A DNA stretch of 64,000 nt from Bradyrhizobium diazoefficiens (GCF_018129965.1 NZ_JAFCKW010000013.1:91452-155451); one strand, 5' to 3'. Counted from the stretch's first letter, positions 32,639-42,262 are shown. The notes: generated by a model not told the origin, from the letters alone. Translations and numbers: made by a program.

Positions 32639-33011
32639 TTCGATCTCCCGAACAGGTGGTCCCGGCACCGACGCTACGCGCCGGCTCGCTCGCAAACAGT
32701 GATCCAGATCACTATTGTCCGTATGAGTCGTCGTCTCGCCGACCTTGGTTCAAAGACGCTGGAGTCGGTCCAGAATTGAATCTGCATCATGACGAGTGCG
32801 GCCTGCATCGGGGGCGGGATGCAGGACTTGCGGAAAGGGCCTGCTGACAAATCCGCGTTGCCCGTCACCGGCACCGGGATACGGCCGCCACACGCGCCGC
32901 AACTGGGATTCGCGGATGGCAAGCGTCACGGGACGCCTTCCTCTGTTTTCTTAATCTCTTGTTCGCTTCCGGGGCGCGGTGGTAGGAAAGCGTCAATCTC
33001 GGGAGACCGTC
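32639..33011. other. Divergent intergenic region, 373 bases
   Basis: It holds promoters for the DUF2147-type gene (left) and the membrane protein (right). The only strong pattern is a 16-base palindrome at 32698-32713. I see no gene or repeat. Confidence 0.5.
32698..32713. promoter_or_regulatory. CRP/FNR-type palindrome
   Basis: AGTGATCCAGATCACT is a perfect palindrome with GTGA-N6-TCAC, the core of CRP/FNR-family sites. It is 60 bases upstream of the DUF2147-type start and about 300 bases upstream of the opposite gene. Confidence 0.45.
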
Positions 33012-34025
33012 GTGTTCTATTGGTTGCTGCTCGGCATCACGGCTTTGCCGTACCTGGTCTTCCCCGTTGTCTTTGCCGGCAAGAGCCCGCCGAATACCGA
33101 GATGGTGCGTCAGGCGATCCTGTTCCTCGCCAATGCCCACATCGCGATCACCCTGTTCTTCTATTACGATCTGCGGTTCAGGTCCGTGCGGGCTCAAAAC
33201 CCGTTTCGCTACACGTTCCTTCCTATCGTCGTCGTGATGCTCGCCGGAGCCAGCTATTCGCTCGTACCGCCCCCCCTAGAGCCACTGTGGTGGGTCGTCT
33301 ACGTGGGCTGGCAGAACTGGCATTTCGGAAAACAGACCTTTGGTATCTATGCACTCGTTGCCGTCGACCAATCATCGCGCCGCATGACCCAGGTCGAACG
33401 GTGGGTCTTGTATGCCTCGATCATTTGCGGGGCGATCGGAGGGCTATGGCTTGCGACACCCGCTAACGCCGAATGGCATGCCATGTCGCTGGAAGCCAGG
33501 AAATGGTGCGGCTATGGAACGCTCGCGCTTCTGATCATCGGATCACTCTGGATTGCGCGCGAGCCGGTTCCTCTCAAGCAGAAGGCGTTCTTTCTGGTCT
33601 CGATCGCCTTCTTTGCTCCGCAATATCTGTTCTCGACGGTTGATCTCGGTTTTACCCCTTACTCCGTCGCCCATTCCCTTCAATATATGTTCATCATGAC
33701 CATCGTCGCGTTCAACGCAAAAGGGCCCGAGCGCACCGATGGTTTCGACGCCGGGCTCATCACCGCAGTGGTGTTTTTCGCCATCGTGCTGTTTGGCGGC
33801 GCCATCATTACGATTCGCGGAGAGTTCGGCGATCTCACAACTGCATGGTTTGGCTCGCAGCGGCTTGGCAGGTTTGTCACCGGCGCGATGTTCGGCCTGG
33901 TGATCGCGCACTACATTGTCGACGCTCACGCTTGGCGGCTGCGCGATCTGCCACAGCGAGAATTTGTCATGTCGCGGATGAAGTTTCTCGGTCGCACCGG
34001 TTCGAGGCTCGTTCCGGCCGAGTGA
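33012..34025 (+). CDS. Multi-span membrane protein of unknown function
   Basis: 337 residues from GTG 33012, which is preceded by GGGAGA at good spacing; a GTG at 32979 would add 11 residues. About nine to ten hydrophobic segments are visible (starting VFYWLLLGITALPYLVFPVVFAG). Scattered histidines occur in or near membrane segments (NAHIAITLFFYY, WQNWHFGKQTFGIY, VAHSLQYMF, IAHYIVDAHAW), a spacing that could bind heme or metal but may be chance. I do not recognise a family. Base composition is a little less GC-rich than its neighbours. Confidence 0.7.
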   Translation: MFYWLLLGITALPYLVFPVVFAGKSPPNTEMVRQAILFLANAHIAITLFFYYDLRFRSVRAQNPFRYTFLPIVVVMLAGASYSLVPPPLEPLWWVVYVGWQNWHFGKQTFGIYALVAVDQSSRRMTQVERWVLYASIICGAIGGLWLATPANAEWHAMSLEARKWCGYGTLALLIIGSLWIAREPVPLKQKAFFLVSIAFFAPQYLFSTVDLGFTPYSVAHSLQYMFIMTIVAFNAKGPERTDGFDAGLITAVVFFAIVLFGGAIITIRGEFGDLTTAWFGSQRLGRFVTGAMFGLVIAHYIVDAHAWRLRDLPQREFVMSRMKFLGRTGSRLVPAE

Positions 34026-34110
34026 GCAAGGCTAAGTCGTTCGCGTTCTCACGCGAACGGCCGATGCCAACGCCACAGCCGTCAGTGATTGTCGCACTTC
34101 AGGTCGCGGC

Positions 34111-34902
34111 CTACTCGAACCAGGCGGCGTAGATCTTCCTGTAGCTGCCGTCCTCCATGGAGATGTGCAGCCACTGGTCGACGAAGGCCTTCAGGGCCAT
34201 GTCGCGCTGGAGCCAGTAGGCCTTCTCGGAGAAGTCGAACGGCTTTTCGGGATGCACCGCGCAGAGCACGCCGGCATGCTGCTTCTGCTGGTAGCGGGTT
34301 TCGGAAGCGTCCGTCATCATCAGATCGGCATTGCCCTTGGCGATCTCGTCGAAGATCACGGTGTTGTCGGGGAACACGGTGATGTCGGCCTCCCTGATGT
34401 TGGCGCGGGCAAAGCGCTCGTTGGTGCCGCCGGGATTGACGATCACGCGGGTGCCCTTCTTGTCGATGTCGGGAAGCGTCTGGTACTTGGCCGTGTCGGC
34501 GCAGCGCGTGATCGGCGTCTTGCCCTCGCGCATGATCGGGGTCGAGAAGTAGCCCTTCTTCTGCCGGTCGAGCGTGACGGAGACGCCGCCCATCGCGATG
34601 TCGAACTGGTCGGCCTCGAAATCCTTCATCAGCTTCGGCCAGGCCGTGGCGACGTATTCGACCTTGACGCCGAGCGCCTTGCCGAGGGATTCCGCCATGT
34701 CGACGTCGAAGCCGCTGAACTGCTGCGTGGTCCTATCGAGATAGGTGAACGGCTTGTAGTCGCCGGTCATGCCGACGCGCAAAACGCCGCGCTTGACGAT
34801 CTCGTCGAGGCGCGAGGGCGCCTGCTGCGCGTGAGCCGAAAGGTTCGCCAGCAACGCTACGGCCAAAGCGGCCAGGATTCGAACATGCCTTCGAACGATC
34901 AT
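34111..34902 (-). CDS. Periplasmic binding-fold protein, PheC (cyclohexadienyl dehydratase)-like
   Basis: 263 residues. A signal peptide (MIVRRHVRILAALAVALLAN) leads into an SBP family-3 fold: LRVGMTGDYKPFTYLD, FSGFDVDMAESLGKALGVKVEYV, DIAMGGVSVTLDRQ, and VNPGGTNERFARANI. The last motif and the FSTPIMREGKTPITRC segment are characteristic of periplasmic PheC-type cyclohexadienyl dehydratases, which convert arogenate or prephenate to phenylalanine or phenylpyruvate. An amino-acid binding protein is the alternative. No permease or ATPase is adjacent, which favours an enzyme. The long upstream open frame is spurious. Confidence 0.78.
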   Translation of the reverse strand: MIVRRHVRILAALAVALLANLSAHAQQAPSRLDEIVKRGVLRVGMTGDYKPFTYLDRTTQQFSGFDVDMAESLGKALGVKVEYVATAWPKLMKDFEADQFDIAMGGVSVTLDRQKKGYFSTPIMREGKTPITRCADTAKYQTLPDIDKKGTRVIVNPGGTNERFARANIREADITVFPDNTVIFDEIAKGNADLMMTDASETRYQQKQHAGVLCAVHPEKPFDFSEKAYWLQRDMALKAFVDQWLHISMEDGSYRKIYAAWFE

Positions 34903-35004
34903 CTCTTTTCCACCCCTGCGCGAACTGTCATTGTGCAGTCCGCGAGGGGTTGATTTAGACCAAGCGCCCGCCGCTGGCGAGACGGGAGTGAGAGGAATTT
35001 CGAC

Positions 35005-35514
35005 GTGACGATATCGATGTACGAGGCCTCGGCCGGCCTGTTCGTGCCCTATCTGCGCAACCTGTCCGCGCTGCTCGACAAGGGCGTGGCCCATGCCGAG
35101 GCCCGCAAATTCAATCCTGCCGTTCTCTTGGGGATGCGGCTGTCGCCGAACATGTACGATCTGGCCCAGCAGGTCGGCGAGGCCTGCCGTCATGCCACGA
35201 TCGCGCCGGCCCTGCTGGCGGGCCGCGAGCCGGTGATGCTGCCGGCGCTCGAGCACGACATGGCCGGGCTCCAGGCGCGCATCGCAACCGCGATCGAATT
35301 CATCAAAAGCCTGCCGCGGGACGCCATTGACGGCGCGGCGGAGCAGCAAGTTTTCTTCAGGCTGAAGAACGGGACCGAGCTGCCCTTCACCGGGCGGACG
35401 CTGCTGCTGACCTTCAGCGTCCCGCAGTTCTTCTTTCACGTCACGACGGCCTACGACCTGTTGCGGCACGCGGGCGTCGAACTCGTGAAGAAGGATTATC
35501 TGGGGAGGACGTAA
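35005..35514 (+). CDS. DUF1993 family protein
   Basis: 169 residues, all-helical, without signal peptide. It begins SMYEASAGLFVPYLRNLSALLDKG, contains RLSPNMYDLAQQVGEACRHA and LPFTGRTLLLTFSVPQFFFHVTTAYDLLRHAGVELVKKDYLG, which match the DUF1993 pattern (DinB-like helical bundle). Function is unknown. GAGAGGAA is 8 bases before the GTG start. It is divergent from the PheC-like gene. Confidence 0.85.
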   Translation: MTISMYEASAGLFVPYLRNLSALLDKGVAHAEARKFNPAVLLGMRLSPNMYDLAQQVGEACRHATIAPALLAGREPVMLPALEHDMAGLQARIATAIEFIKSLPRDAIDGAAEQQVFFRLKNGTELPFTGRTLLLTFSVPQFFFHVTTAYDLLRHAGVELVKKDYLGRT

Positions 35515-35528
35515 TGGTTTGGTGTTCA

Positions 35529-35549
35529 CCTCTCCCCGACGGGGAGAGG
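35529..35549. repeat. Single palindromic module of the 2.6-kb repeat
   Basis: CCTCTCCCC-GAC-GGGGAGAGG, the same module as at 2665-2685. It lies between two convergent genes. Confidence 0.7.
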
Positions 35550-35578
35550 CACACGAAGAGATCCAGCCGCCGATGGTT

Positions 35579-36040
35579 TTACGCTTCGCCCTTGCGCTCG
35601 TAGTCGGCGAGCGAGCTGCGGCCGGCGATCTCGCTGCGCAGCAGCTCGAAGCGACGATGGGCCTCGTCCTCGTGCGCGTCGACGAACTGCACGGCAGCCT
35701 CGCCCGTCATCGGGCCGCTGATCACGGGCGCGGATTGTTCGCCGATGGTCTCGTGAACATAGTACTGGCCGTCGTCGCCGCGATGGACCATCCATTTCAG
35801 GCGAATCGCCACCATCGGCCCGGGGCCGACCTTGCTGTAGCCATCGGCATCGGTGTCGCCCGGCACCAGCGGTTGCTCCTCGACCACGAGAGGCTCGTCG
35901 GTCGCCGCGTGCTCACCTGCGAACACCATGTCCGTGACGGTCACGGTCTCGGTCTGCCGGACCACGAGAACGGGCTCGGGCTGCTCCAGGATGCTGGCGA
36001 TGGTCGCCAGCGCGTGGTCGGTCGGGTCGATGTCTGACAA
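35579..36040 (-). CDS. Hypothetical protein, 153 residues
   Basis: An acidic cytosolic protein without signal or membrane segments. The N-terminal half has a hydrophobic/Val-rich stretch (EPVLVVRQTETVTVTDMVF). The middle, GPGPMVAIRLKWMVHRGDDGQYYVHETIG, looks like a compact beta-rich segment. The C-terminus (about 115-150) is helical and charged. I do not recognise a family. The reading frame fits local codon bias, and it has no close neighbour on its strand. Confidence 0.65.
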   Translation of the reverse strand: MSDIDPTDHALATIASILEQPEPVLVVRQTETVTVTDMVFAGEHAATDEPLVVEEQPLVPGDTDADGYSKVGPGPMVAIRLKWMVHRGDDGQYYVHETIGEQSAPVISGPMTGEAAVQFVDAHEDEAHRRFELLRSEIAGRSSLADYERKGEA

Positions 36041-36295
36041 GGGTCCATCCTCCAGCTCGACGCGGCCGGCAAGTCTGTCCCACTGCCGCCGCGGCCGGAC
36101 TTATTACGCGGGTTTGATTAAGGCTGAGTTTGGGCTCGATCTGCACCAAAATGGGACGCATTCTGGCGCTCAGAAGGCGGGCGAACCACGAATGACCCGC
36201 AGAATTGCGCAGCGTCTTCCGCAAACTTCAGGCTCGCGTAACGACGAAAGCGCGATGACCGTTCATCGCGCTTCGGCCGCAGGCCTTCGGTTGGC

Positions 36296-37285
36296 TCAGC
36301 CCAGGACGTCCTGATTGATGATGTTCTGCCGGATCGGATCGCCGTCCAGCACACTCAGGATGTTGCGCGCGGTCTGCTCGCTCATGCGGCTCACTGCCTC
36401 GACGGTGACGCCGGCGACGTGCGGCGCCATGATGACGTTGGGCAGCGCGAACAGCGCGTTGCTGACCGGCGGCGGTTCGACCTCGAACACGTCGATGCCG
36501 GCACCGGCGAGCTTGCCGGAGACCAGCGCGTCGTACAGCGCCGCTTCCTTCACGATGCCGCCGCGCGCGGTGTTGATGAGATAGGATGTCGGCTTCATCC
36601 GGCCGATCCTGTCAGCGTCGAACAGGCCGATGGTTTCCGGGGTCTTCGGGCAGTGGATGGTGACGAAATCGGCGTTCGGCAGCGCGGCGTCGAGATCGGC
36701 GACCGGCTCGCAATCGGCGGCCTTGATCTCGGCGGCGCGCTTGTAGGGATCGTAGACCTGGACCTGCATCTCCATGGCCTGGCAGCGCTTGGCGGTGCGG
36801 GTGCCGATGCGGCCGAAGCCGATGATCAGGACCGTCTTCCCGTAGAGATCGAACGGCAGCATGCCGAGCCGGCTGGCCCATTTGCCGTCCTTGACGCAGG
36901 CATGCATCTCCTGCGCGCGCTTGGCGAGCGTCAGCATCATGAACAGCGCCTGCTCGGCGACCGAGGGCGAGTTGGCGCTGCCCGCGACCATCAACGGCAC
37001 CTTGCGACGGGAGAGGGCAGCCACATCGACGGCGTCGTAGCCGACGCCGATCCGGGTGACGACCTTCATGTCCTTGGAGGCCTCCAGCTCGGTCTCGCCG
37101 AAGGCGGTGGCGCCGAGCGCCACGCCATGGACCGGCGCATGGCTCTTCAGCAAGGCCTCGAAGTCGTTTGCCGAGATCAGGTTCGGAAACTCGACGAGCT
37201 CGATGTCGTCGCGCTGGGTGAGGAGGGCGCGGGCCCCTTGCGACAAAGTTTGTGTCACGAAAATCTTTTTCTTGTTGGTCGTCAT
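36296..37285 (-). CDS. D-isomer 2-hydroxyacid dehydrogenase
   Basis: 329 residues. The NAD-binding site GFGRIGTRTAKRCQAM (about 159-174) is followed by an acidic residue in VYDPY, indicating NAD preference. Catalytic Arg, Glu and His are in INTARGGIVKEAAL, GAGIDVFEVEPPP and APHVAGVTVEA. The group includes 3-phosphoglycerate, glyoxylate and other 2-hydroxyacid dehydrogenases; the missing ACT/regulatory domain excludes long SerA. It is the last gene of the sugar ABC operon (35 bases after the ATPase), which suggests that it acts on a product of the imported compound. Confidence 0.87.
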   Translation of the reverse strand: MTTNKKKIFVTQTLSQGARALLTQRDDIELVEFPNLISANDFEALLKSHAPVHGVALGATAFGETELEASKDMKVVTRIGVGYDAVDVAALSRRKVPLMVAGSANSPSVAEQALFMMLTLAKRAQEMHACVKDGKWASRLGMLPFDLYGKTVLIIGFGRIGTRTAKRCQAMEMQVQVYDPYKRAAEIKAADCEPVADLDAALPNADFVTIHCPKTPETIGLFDADRIGRMKPTSYLINTARGGIVKEAALYDALVSGKLAGAGIDVFEVEPPPVSNALFALPNVIMAPHVAGVTVEAVSRMSEQTARNILSVLDGDPIRQNIINQDVLG

Positions 37286-37320
37286 CGCTCCCCGCCTGCT
37301 CCAAGTTTCTTGAGCCGGCG

Positions 37321-38421
37321 TCACAACACGGCGCCGGTCTCCTCGTTTAGCAGGTGCATATTGTTGAGGTCCATCGCCAAACGCATGGGAGCCCCGTCCG
37401 CCGCGCCGGCGTTGGGATCGACGCGGCCGCAGACCGGCGTCCCGTCGAGCGCGAAATAGACCAGCGTCTCCATCCCCATCGGTTCGGTGACGTCGAGCAC
37501 GGTGTCGAAGGTCTCCTCGCCGGGCTCGAGATGCGCGTGGGCCTCGGTGAGATGTTCGGGCCGGATGCCGAGCAGCAGCTTGTCGGTGCGCGGCAGCGCG
37601 CCATACCGCGCGGCGCGGGCCGGCGGTAGCGGGAAGGCGATGCGGTCGGAGAGGCGGATCCGGAGCGTGCCGGCGGCATCCTCGAGCCGGCACGGGATGA
37701 AGTTCATCGCGGGCGAGCCGATGAAGCCGGCGACGAAGCGCGTCGCCGGCTTGTGGTAGAGCTCGTTCGGCGTGCCGATCTGCTCGATGCGCCCCTTGTT
37801 CATCACCACCACGCGATCGGCGAGCGTCATCGCCTCGACCTGGTCGTGGGTGACGTAGACGGTCGTGGTCCGCACCTTCTGGTGTACCTTCTTGATCTCG
37901 ATCCGCATCTGTACGCGCAGCTTGGCGTCAAGATTGGACAGTGGCTCGTCGAACAGGAAGACCTTCGGGTTGCGCACGATGGCGCGGCCCATGGCGACGC
38001 GCTGGCGCTGGCCACCCGAGAGCTGCTTCGGCTTGCGGTCGATCAGGTCGGTGATGTCGAGCAGGCGGGCGGCCTCCGTCACCCGCGCCTTGATCTCGGC
38101 CTTGGGATAGTGCTTCAGGCGCAGCCCGAACGACATGTTCTCGGCGACCGTCATGTGCGGGTAGAGCGCGTAGTTCTGGAACACCATCGCGATGTCGCGG
38201 TCCTTCGGCGGAACGTCGTTGACGACGTCGCCGCCGATCATGATGTCGCCGCCGGTGATGTCCTCCAGCCCGGCGATCATCCGCAGCGTCGTCGACTTGC
38301 CGCAGCCGGAAGGGCCGACCAGCACGATGAACTCATGGTCGGAGATGTCGAGATCGATGCCGCGGACGGCCTCGACATCGTCGTAGCGCTTGATCACCTT
38401 CCGCAGTGCAACGTCAGCCAT
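37321..38421 (-). CDS. Sugar ABC transporter ATPase (UgpC/MalK type)
   Basis: 366 residues. Walker A is GPSGCGKST (about 36-44), Q-loop VFQNYALYPHMTV, signature LSGGQRQRVAMGRAI, Walker B VFLFDEPLSNLD, and switch YVTHDQ. The C-terminal TOBE/OB region (about 240-366) contains LLGIRPEHL, typical of the MalK/UgpC group. It energises the two permeases upstream and ends 35 bases before the dehydrogenase. Confidence 0.93.
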   Translation of the reverse strand: MADVALRKVIKRYDDVEAVRGIDLDISDHEFIVLVGPSGCGKSTTLRMIAGLEDITGGDIMIGGDVVNDVPPKDRDIAMVFQNYALYPHMTVAENMSFGLRLKHYPKAEIKARVTEAARLLDITDLIDRKPKQLSGGQRQRVAMGRAIVRNPKVFLFDEPLSNLDAKLRVQMRIEIKKVHQKVRTTTVYVTHDQVEAMTLADRVVVMNKGRIEQIGTPNELYHKPATRFVAGFIGSPAMNFIPCRLEDAAGTLRIRLSDRIAFPLPPARAARYGALPRTDKLLLGIRPEHLTEAHAHLEPGEETFDTVLDVTEPMGMETLVYFALDGTPVCGRVDPNAGAADGAPMRLAMDLNNMHLLNEETGAVL

Positions 38422-38426
38422 GAGGA

Positions 38427-39338
38427 TCAACCCTTTGTCGCGCCGGCGGTCAGGCCGGCAATGTAGTAGTCCATCAGGAACGCATAGATGATCAGCGGCG
38501 GCGCCGCGCCGAGCAGCGCGCCGGTCATGATCTGCCCCCAGTTGAAGACGTCGCCCTTGATCAGCGTGGTGGTGATGCCGACCGGCAGCACGAGCTGGTC
38601 GACAGACGTCGTGAAGACGAGGGGATAGAGGAACTGCGCCCAGGACACGGTGAAGGCGAAGATCGTCGCCGCGATCAGCCCGGGCAGGGCCACGGGAATG
38701 AAGATCCGCAGCAAGGTCTGGAGCCATGAGGCGCCATCGATGATGGCGGCTTCATCGAGCTCTTTCGGGATCGATGCGAAATAGCCGATCATGATCCAGG
38801 TGCAGAACGGCACCGTCAGGGTCGGATAGATGAACACCAGCACGTACCAGCGATTGAGGAGCGTGATGCCGGTGAACTCCTGGATGACGGCCAGCATCTT
38901 GAACAGCGGGATGAAGAGCAGGCTGTCCGGAATGAGGTAGGTCAGGAACACGCCGGTCGCGAGCGTGGCCGAGCCCCAGAACTTCATTCGCGCCAGCGCG
39001 AAGGCCGCGGGGACGCTGATGAGCATCGTTACGATCACCACCGTGATCGAGATGATCGACGAATTCCAGAAGAACCGTAGAAACTGGTTCGAGGTCAGGA
39101 GCTCGACATAATTCGAAAGCGTCGGGTGAAACACCCACCAGGGATTGGTCGCCGCCGATATCTCCGCGCTGCCCTTGAGCGAAGTGATCAGCATGTAGAT
39201 GGGTGGCGTCAGGAAGAAGATCGCAAACAGCACCAGGAAGAAATATGACCAGCGCAGCGCCCAGGTGCGGTCCCGGCTCATGCTGCCATACCTGACCTTG
39301 CGGCTCGGTCCGGCCTTGTCGATTGCGAGCGTGCTCAT
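38427..39338 (-). CDS. Sugar ABC permease, MalG family
   Basis: 303 residues, six membrane helices. The EAA-like coupling loop is ELDEAAIIDGASWLQTLLRIFIPVALPGL. The protein starts MSTLAIDKAGPSRKVRYGS and has its first helix at about 30-52. Its start shares a base with the stop of the other permease (TGATG), and it ends six bases before the ATPase. Confidence 0.92.
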   Translation of the reverse strand: MSTLAIDKAGPSRKVRYGSMSRDRTWALRWSYFFLVLFAIFFLTPPIYMLITSLKGSAEISAATNPWWVFHPTLSNYVELLTSNQFLRFFWNSSIISITVVIVTMLISVPAAFALARMKFWGSATLATGVFLTYLIPDSLLFIPLFKMLAVIQEFTGITLLNRWYVLVFIYPTLTVPFCTWIMIGYFASIPKELDEAAIIDGASWLQTLLRIFIPVALPGLIAATIFAFTVSWAQFLYPLVFTTSVDQLVLPVGITTTLIKGDVFNWGQIMTGALLGAAPPLIIYAFLMDYYIAGLTAGATKG

Positions 39339-40279
39339 CAGGCTTCGTTCCCGCGTTTGGAGACGTCGCGCAAGATGAAGATCGCGGCGACGGCGAGGAT
39401 GGGTACCATGAACAGCGAGACGCAGGCGCCGAGCGGGATATCGCTGCTCTGGATGCCCACCTGGAACGCCCAGGTGGCGAACAGATGCGTCGTATCCAGC
39501 GGACCGCCCGAAGTCAGGATGCGCACGATGTCGAAATTGGCGAAGGTGACGATCAGCGAGAAAAGGGTGGTGATGGCGATGATGTTGCGCATCATCGGCA
39601 ACGTGATGAACCAGATACGTTGCCACCAATTCGCCCCGTCGATGGCTGCAGCCTCATAAAGCTGATCCGGAACCGATTTCAGTGCGGCGAGATACATGAT
39701 GAGGAAGAATGGCGCACCGTACCAGACGTTGACGAGGATGATGGAGAAGCGCGCCCAGAAAGTGTTGCCGAGCCAGGGGATCGGACCGACCCCGAAGAAG
39801 GAGAGCGTGTAGTTGAAAGCGCTGTAGGAAGGATCGAACAGCCATAGCCAGGCCAGCGTGCTCATCGCCGGCGGAATGACCCAGGGCACCAGCAGCATGC
39901 CACGCCATTTGCGCTGCTTCTTGCCCGGGATATTGTGGACGAAATGCGCGACGATGAATCCGATCAACGCCTTGAAGATCACGGCCGTGACCGCAAAGAT
40001 GCAGGACTGCTTCACCACCATCCAGAAGGTTTCGCGCTTGAACAGGAAGGTGAAATTGCCGAGGCCGACGAATTTCGTCATCGCCTTGTTCAGCGTCGCC
40101 AGATAGAGCGAATAGAACGCGGGATAGAGCACGAGCAGGAAGATCAGCAGGATCAGCGGTAGCGTCAGGAAGAACGCCACAGTCGATTTCCGTCCCAGAA
40201 CATTGCGCAGGTTCGCGCCTTTCCTGTGCGGGCTGGCAACACGGGCGAGGCGGCCTTGCTCGACGACGACATCAGCCAT
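39338..40279 (-). CDS. Sugar ABC permease, MalF family
   Basis: 313 residues. The helical core begins STVAFFLTLPLILLIFLLVLYPAFYSLYLA, and the coupling loop is DQLYEAAAIDGANWWQRIWFITLPMMRNI. It partners the MalG-type subunit. It follows the binding protein after 146 bases that show no gene. Confidence 0.92.
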   Translation of the reverse strand: MADVVVEQGRLARVASPHRKGANLRNVLGRKSTVAFFLTLPLILLIFLLVLYPAFYSLYLATLNKAMTKFVGLGNFTFLFKRETFWMVVKQSCIFAVTAVIFKALIGFIVAHFVHNIPGKKQRKWRGMLLVPWVIPPAMSTLAWLWLFDPSYSAFNYTLSFFGVGPIPWLGNTFWARFSIILVNVWYGAPFFLIMYLAALKSVPDQLYEAAAIDGANWWQRIWFITLPMMRNIIAITTLFSLIVTFANFDIVRILTSGGPLDTTHLFATWAFQVGIQSSDIPLGACVSLFMVPILAVAAIFILRDVSKRGNEA

Positions 40280-40425
40280 GGATCAGACTTTCTGGAACAA
40301 CCGTTCTGGCGCAGGTGCGGCGGCAAAGCCGGCGAGCGGCCGGCTTCGTTGACATTCGGACGGATCGGGAGCGCGCCCTGGCGGCGCGCGCCCGAACGCG
40401 CGAACCGCCATGGCACACACCCGGA

Positions 40426-41766
40426 TCAGGTCCGCATGAAGCCCTCGCACTCGCCCTCGGCCCAGGCGAGCGCCGTGTCCATCTTCTCGCCCTGTGCGAA
40501 GCGCAGCGCCATCTTGGTCAGGGTCGCCTGGAAGTAGATCTGCTGGGCGATCTTCGGCGGCGCGGGCGATGCGGCGATCGACAGCGTCTGATGGTTGTAG
40601 GGGTTGGGATAGTGATAGAGCGTGCCCTTCGGCGGTCCGACCTCGGCCCAGGTCTTCAGCGTCGTCATATTGGCGTAAGCGGGCAGGTCGTAGCCGCCGC
40701 TCGCCGCCACGAATTTCTCGATCGCTGCCGGTGAGGAGAGGTACACGAGCAGGCTCTTGGCCGCCTCCTTGTTCTTGCCAAAGCTCCAGACGCCCCAGAA
40801 GTAAGGCAGGAAGGGCGCAAAGCGTCCCTTCGGACCGGCCGGGAAGCCGTGTGTCCAGCACTGCTCGGCGACCTGCGGTGCGTCGCGCTTGGCGACCGCC
40901 CAGGCGCTGGGCGGGTTGAGGATCATGGCGCCGCGGCCCGAGATCAGCCATTTGTTGTTCGAAGCGTCGTCCCATGACGGGGCATCCGCCGGAAGCACCG
41001 CGATCAGCCGCTTGTAGAATTCAAGCGCTTGCCGCACCGCGTCGGTCTTCACCGTGACATCGCCCTTGGCATTGACGAGTTCGGCGCCGAAAGACTGGAA
41101 GATCGCGCCTGCCGTGTCGACACTGTCGGTGGTCTCGCCGAGACCGATCCCGAACGGGAAGCCACCCTTCTGGCAGGCTTCCGCGGCTTTCAGGAACGTC
41201 TCCATGGTCCAGTTGTCGGCCTTTGGGGGGCTGCCCGCCGGATACATCTCCTGGACGTCGATGCCCGCATATTTCTTCATGAGATCGATGCGGGAGCAGG
41301 GACCCTTGATCTGGCTTCCCGGCGTAGCCGGCACGGCGAGCCATTTGCCGCCCGATTGTCCGAGATATTTGACGGTGCCGTTCACCTCGCCGTTCTGCTT
41401 GATCAGCGGCTCCATGACGTCGTTGAGCGGCTCGAGATTCTCCGAATAGGCGTGCGGCCACCAGCTTGGCATCTGGAGTATGTCATGACCCGACTTGGCC
41501 TGCGCTTCGGCCGCCGCGGTCAGCTCGATTTTCTTGTTGTTGCTGGTGATGTAGTCGATCGAGACCTCGACCTTCTCCTTGTCGGCCCACTCCTTGACGA
41601 GTGCGGTGGAGGCGTCGTTGGCGCCGGGTACCCAATGGTCCCAGAAGCCGATCGAGAGCTTGCCGGCGGCATAGGCGCCCCGGACGTAGGGCGCCGTGAT
41701 CAGCGCCGCGGAGGACATTGCAGTGGCTGCTACGAATTGCCGTCGCGTCAGTTTCTTGCGTGACAT
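40426..41766 (-). CDS. Sugar ABC transporter substrate-binding protein (family 1)
   Basis: 446 residues. The N-terminus has a Tat-type signal (LTRRQFVAATAMSSAALI). The mature part, KLSIGFWDHWVPGANDAS, the ...GHDILQMPSWWPHAYSENLEPL segment and MLVYLSS-like SLLVYLSSPAAIEKFV near the end match the UgpB/ThuE-type binding proteins. The ligand is a sugar, polyol or sugar acid, not further resolved. It is first of a five-gene operon and is preceded by AGGAAGCGAG. Confidence 0.9.
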   Translation of the reverse strand: MSRKKLTRRQFVAATAMSSAALITAPYVRGAYAAGKLSIGFWDHWVPGANDASTALVKEWADKEKVEVSIDYITSNNKKIELTAAAEAQAKSGHDILQMPSWWPHAYSENLEPLNDVMEPLIKQNGEVNGTVKYLGQSGGKWLAVPATPGSQIKGPCSRIDLMKKYAGIDVQEMYPAGSPPKADNWTMETFLKAAEACQKGGFPFGIGLGETTDSVDTAGAIFQSFGAELVNAKGDVTVKTDAVRQALEFYKRLIAVLPADAPSWDDASNNKWLISGRGAMILNPPSAWAVAKRDAPQVAEQCWTHGFPAGPKGRFAPFLPYFWGVWSFGKNKEAAKSLLVYLSSPAAIEKFVAASGGYDLPAYANMTTLKTWAEVGPPKGTLYHYPNPYNHQTLSIAASPAPPKIAQQIYFQATLTKMALRFAQGEKMDTALAWAEGECEGFMRT

Positions 41767-42262
41767 CTCGCTTCCTCGCTTGGGTGTTTTATTGTTCTGG
41801 CGTTTCCTTTGACTTCCCGAGTTTGCTTCTTGATTTTTGGTTGGCGTTTCTTCGTGCCGTTTCTTGTTGGCTCTTGTCGGCGCCGTTACCGCGCGGCAGA
41901 TCGCGCGAGGCGCAGCTTGGCCGCGCGATCAGATCATGATTGATCGCGTCTGTCGAGGAAGCCAAACGGCGCACCGTCCAGAGCCAACGGCGTGCATGGC
42001 AACGCGGCGGCACCGGCGTTCTGGACGTGAACCGGAGCAACTTATTTTGCGACGCACACGTACCTGGGAGCAAAGCGAAGATGCCGTGCGCAATTACGCC
42101 GCAGTTTCCAATAAGCCTGCTTAACCGCTTCGTGCCAAAGAGTTTTCGGACGTGGACAGCACGCGTCCGCGCCTAGACCTCGGTGTGGCGAGAACGATAG
42201 AGTTGCAACCGGCGGGTGGCTTCCACCCCGACAGAACAATCGGATCGACGATGGAGACCAGA
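41767..42262. other. Divergent intergenic region, about 500 bases
   Basis: It holds regulatory sequence for the sugar importer (left) and the LTXXQ-type protein (right). The left ~120 bases are unusually T-rich on the plus strand. GACGCACACGTACCTGG (42051-42067) recurs exactly at 48625-48641. I see no convincing gene. Confidence 0.5.
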
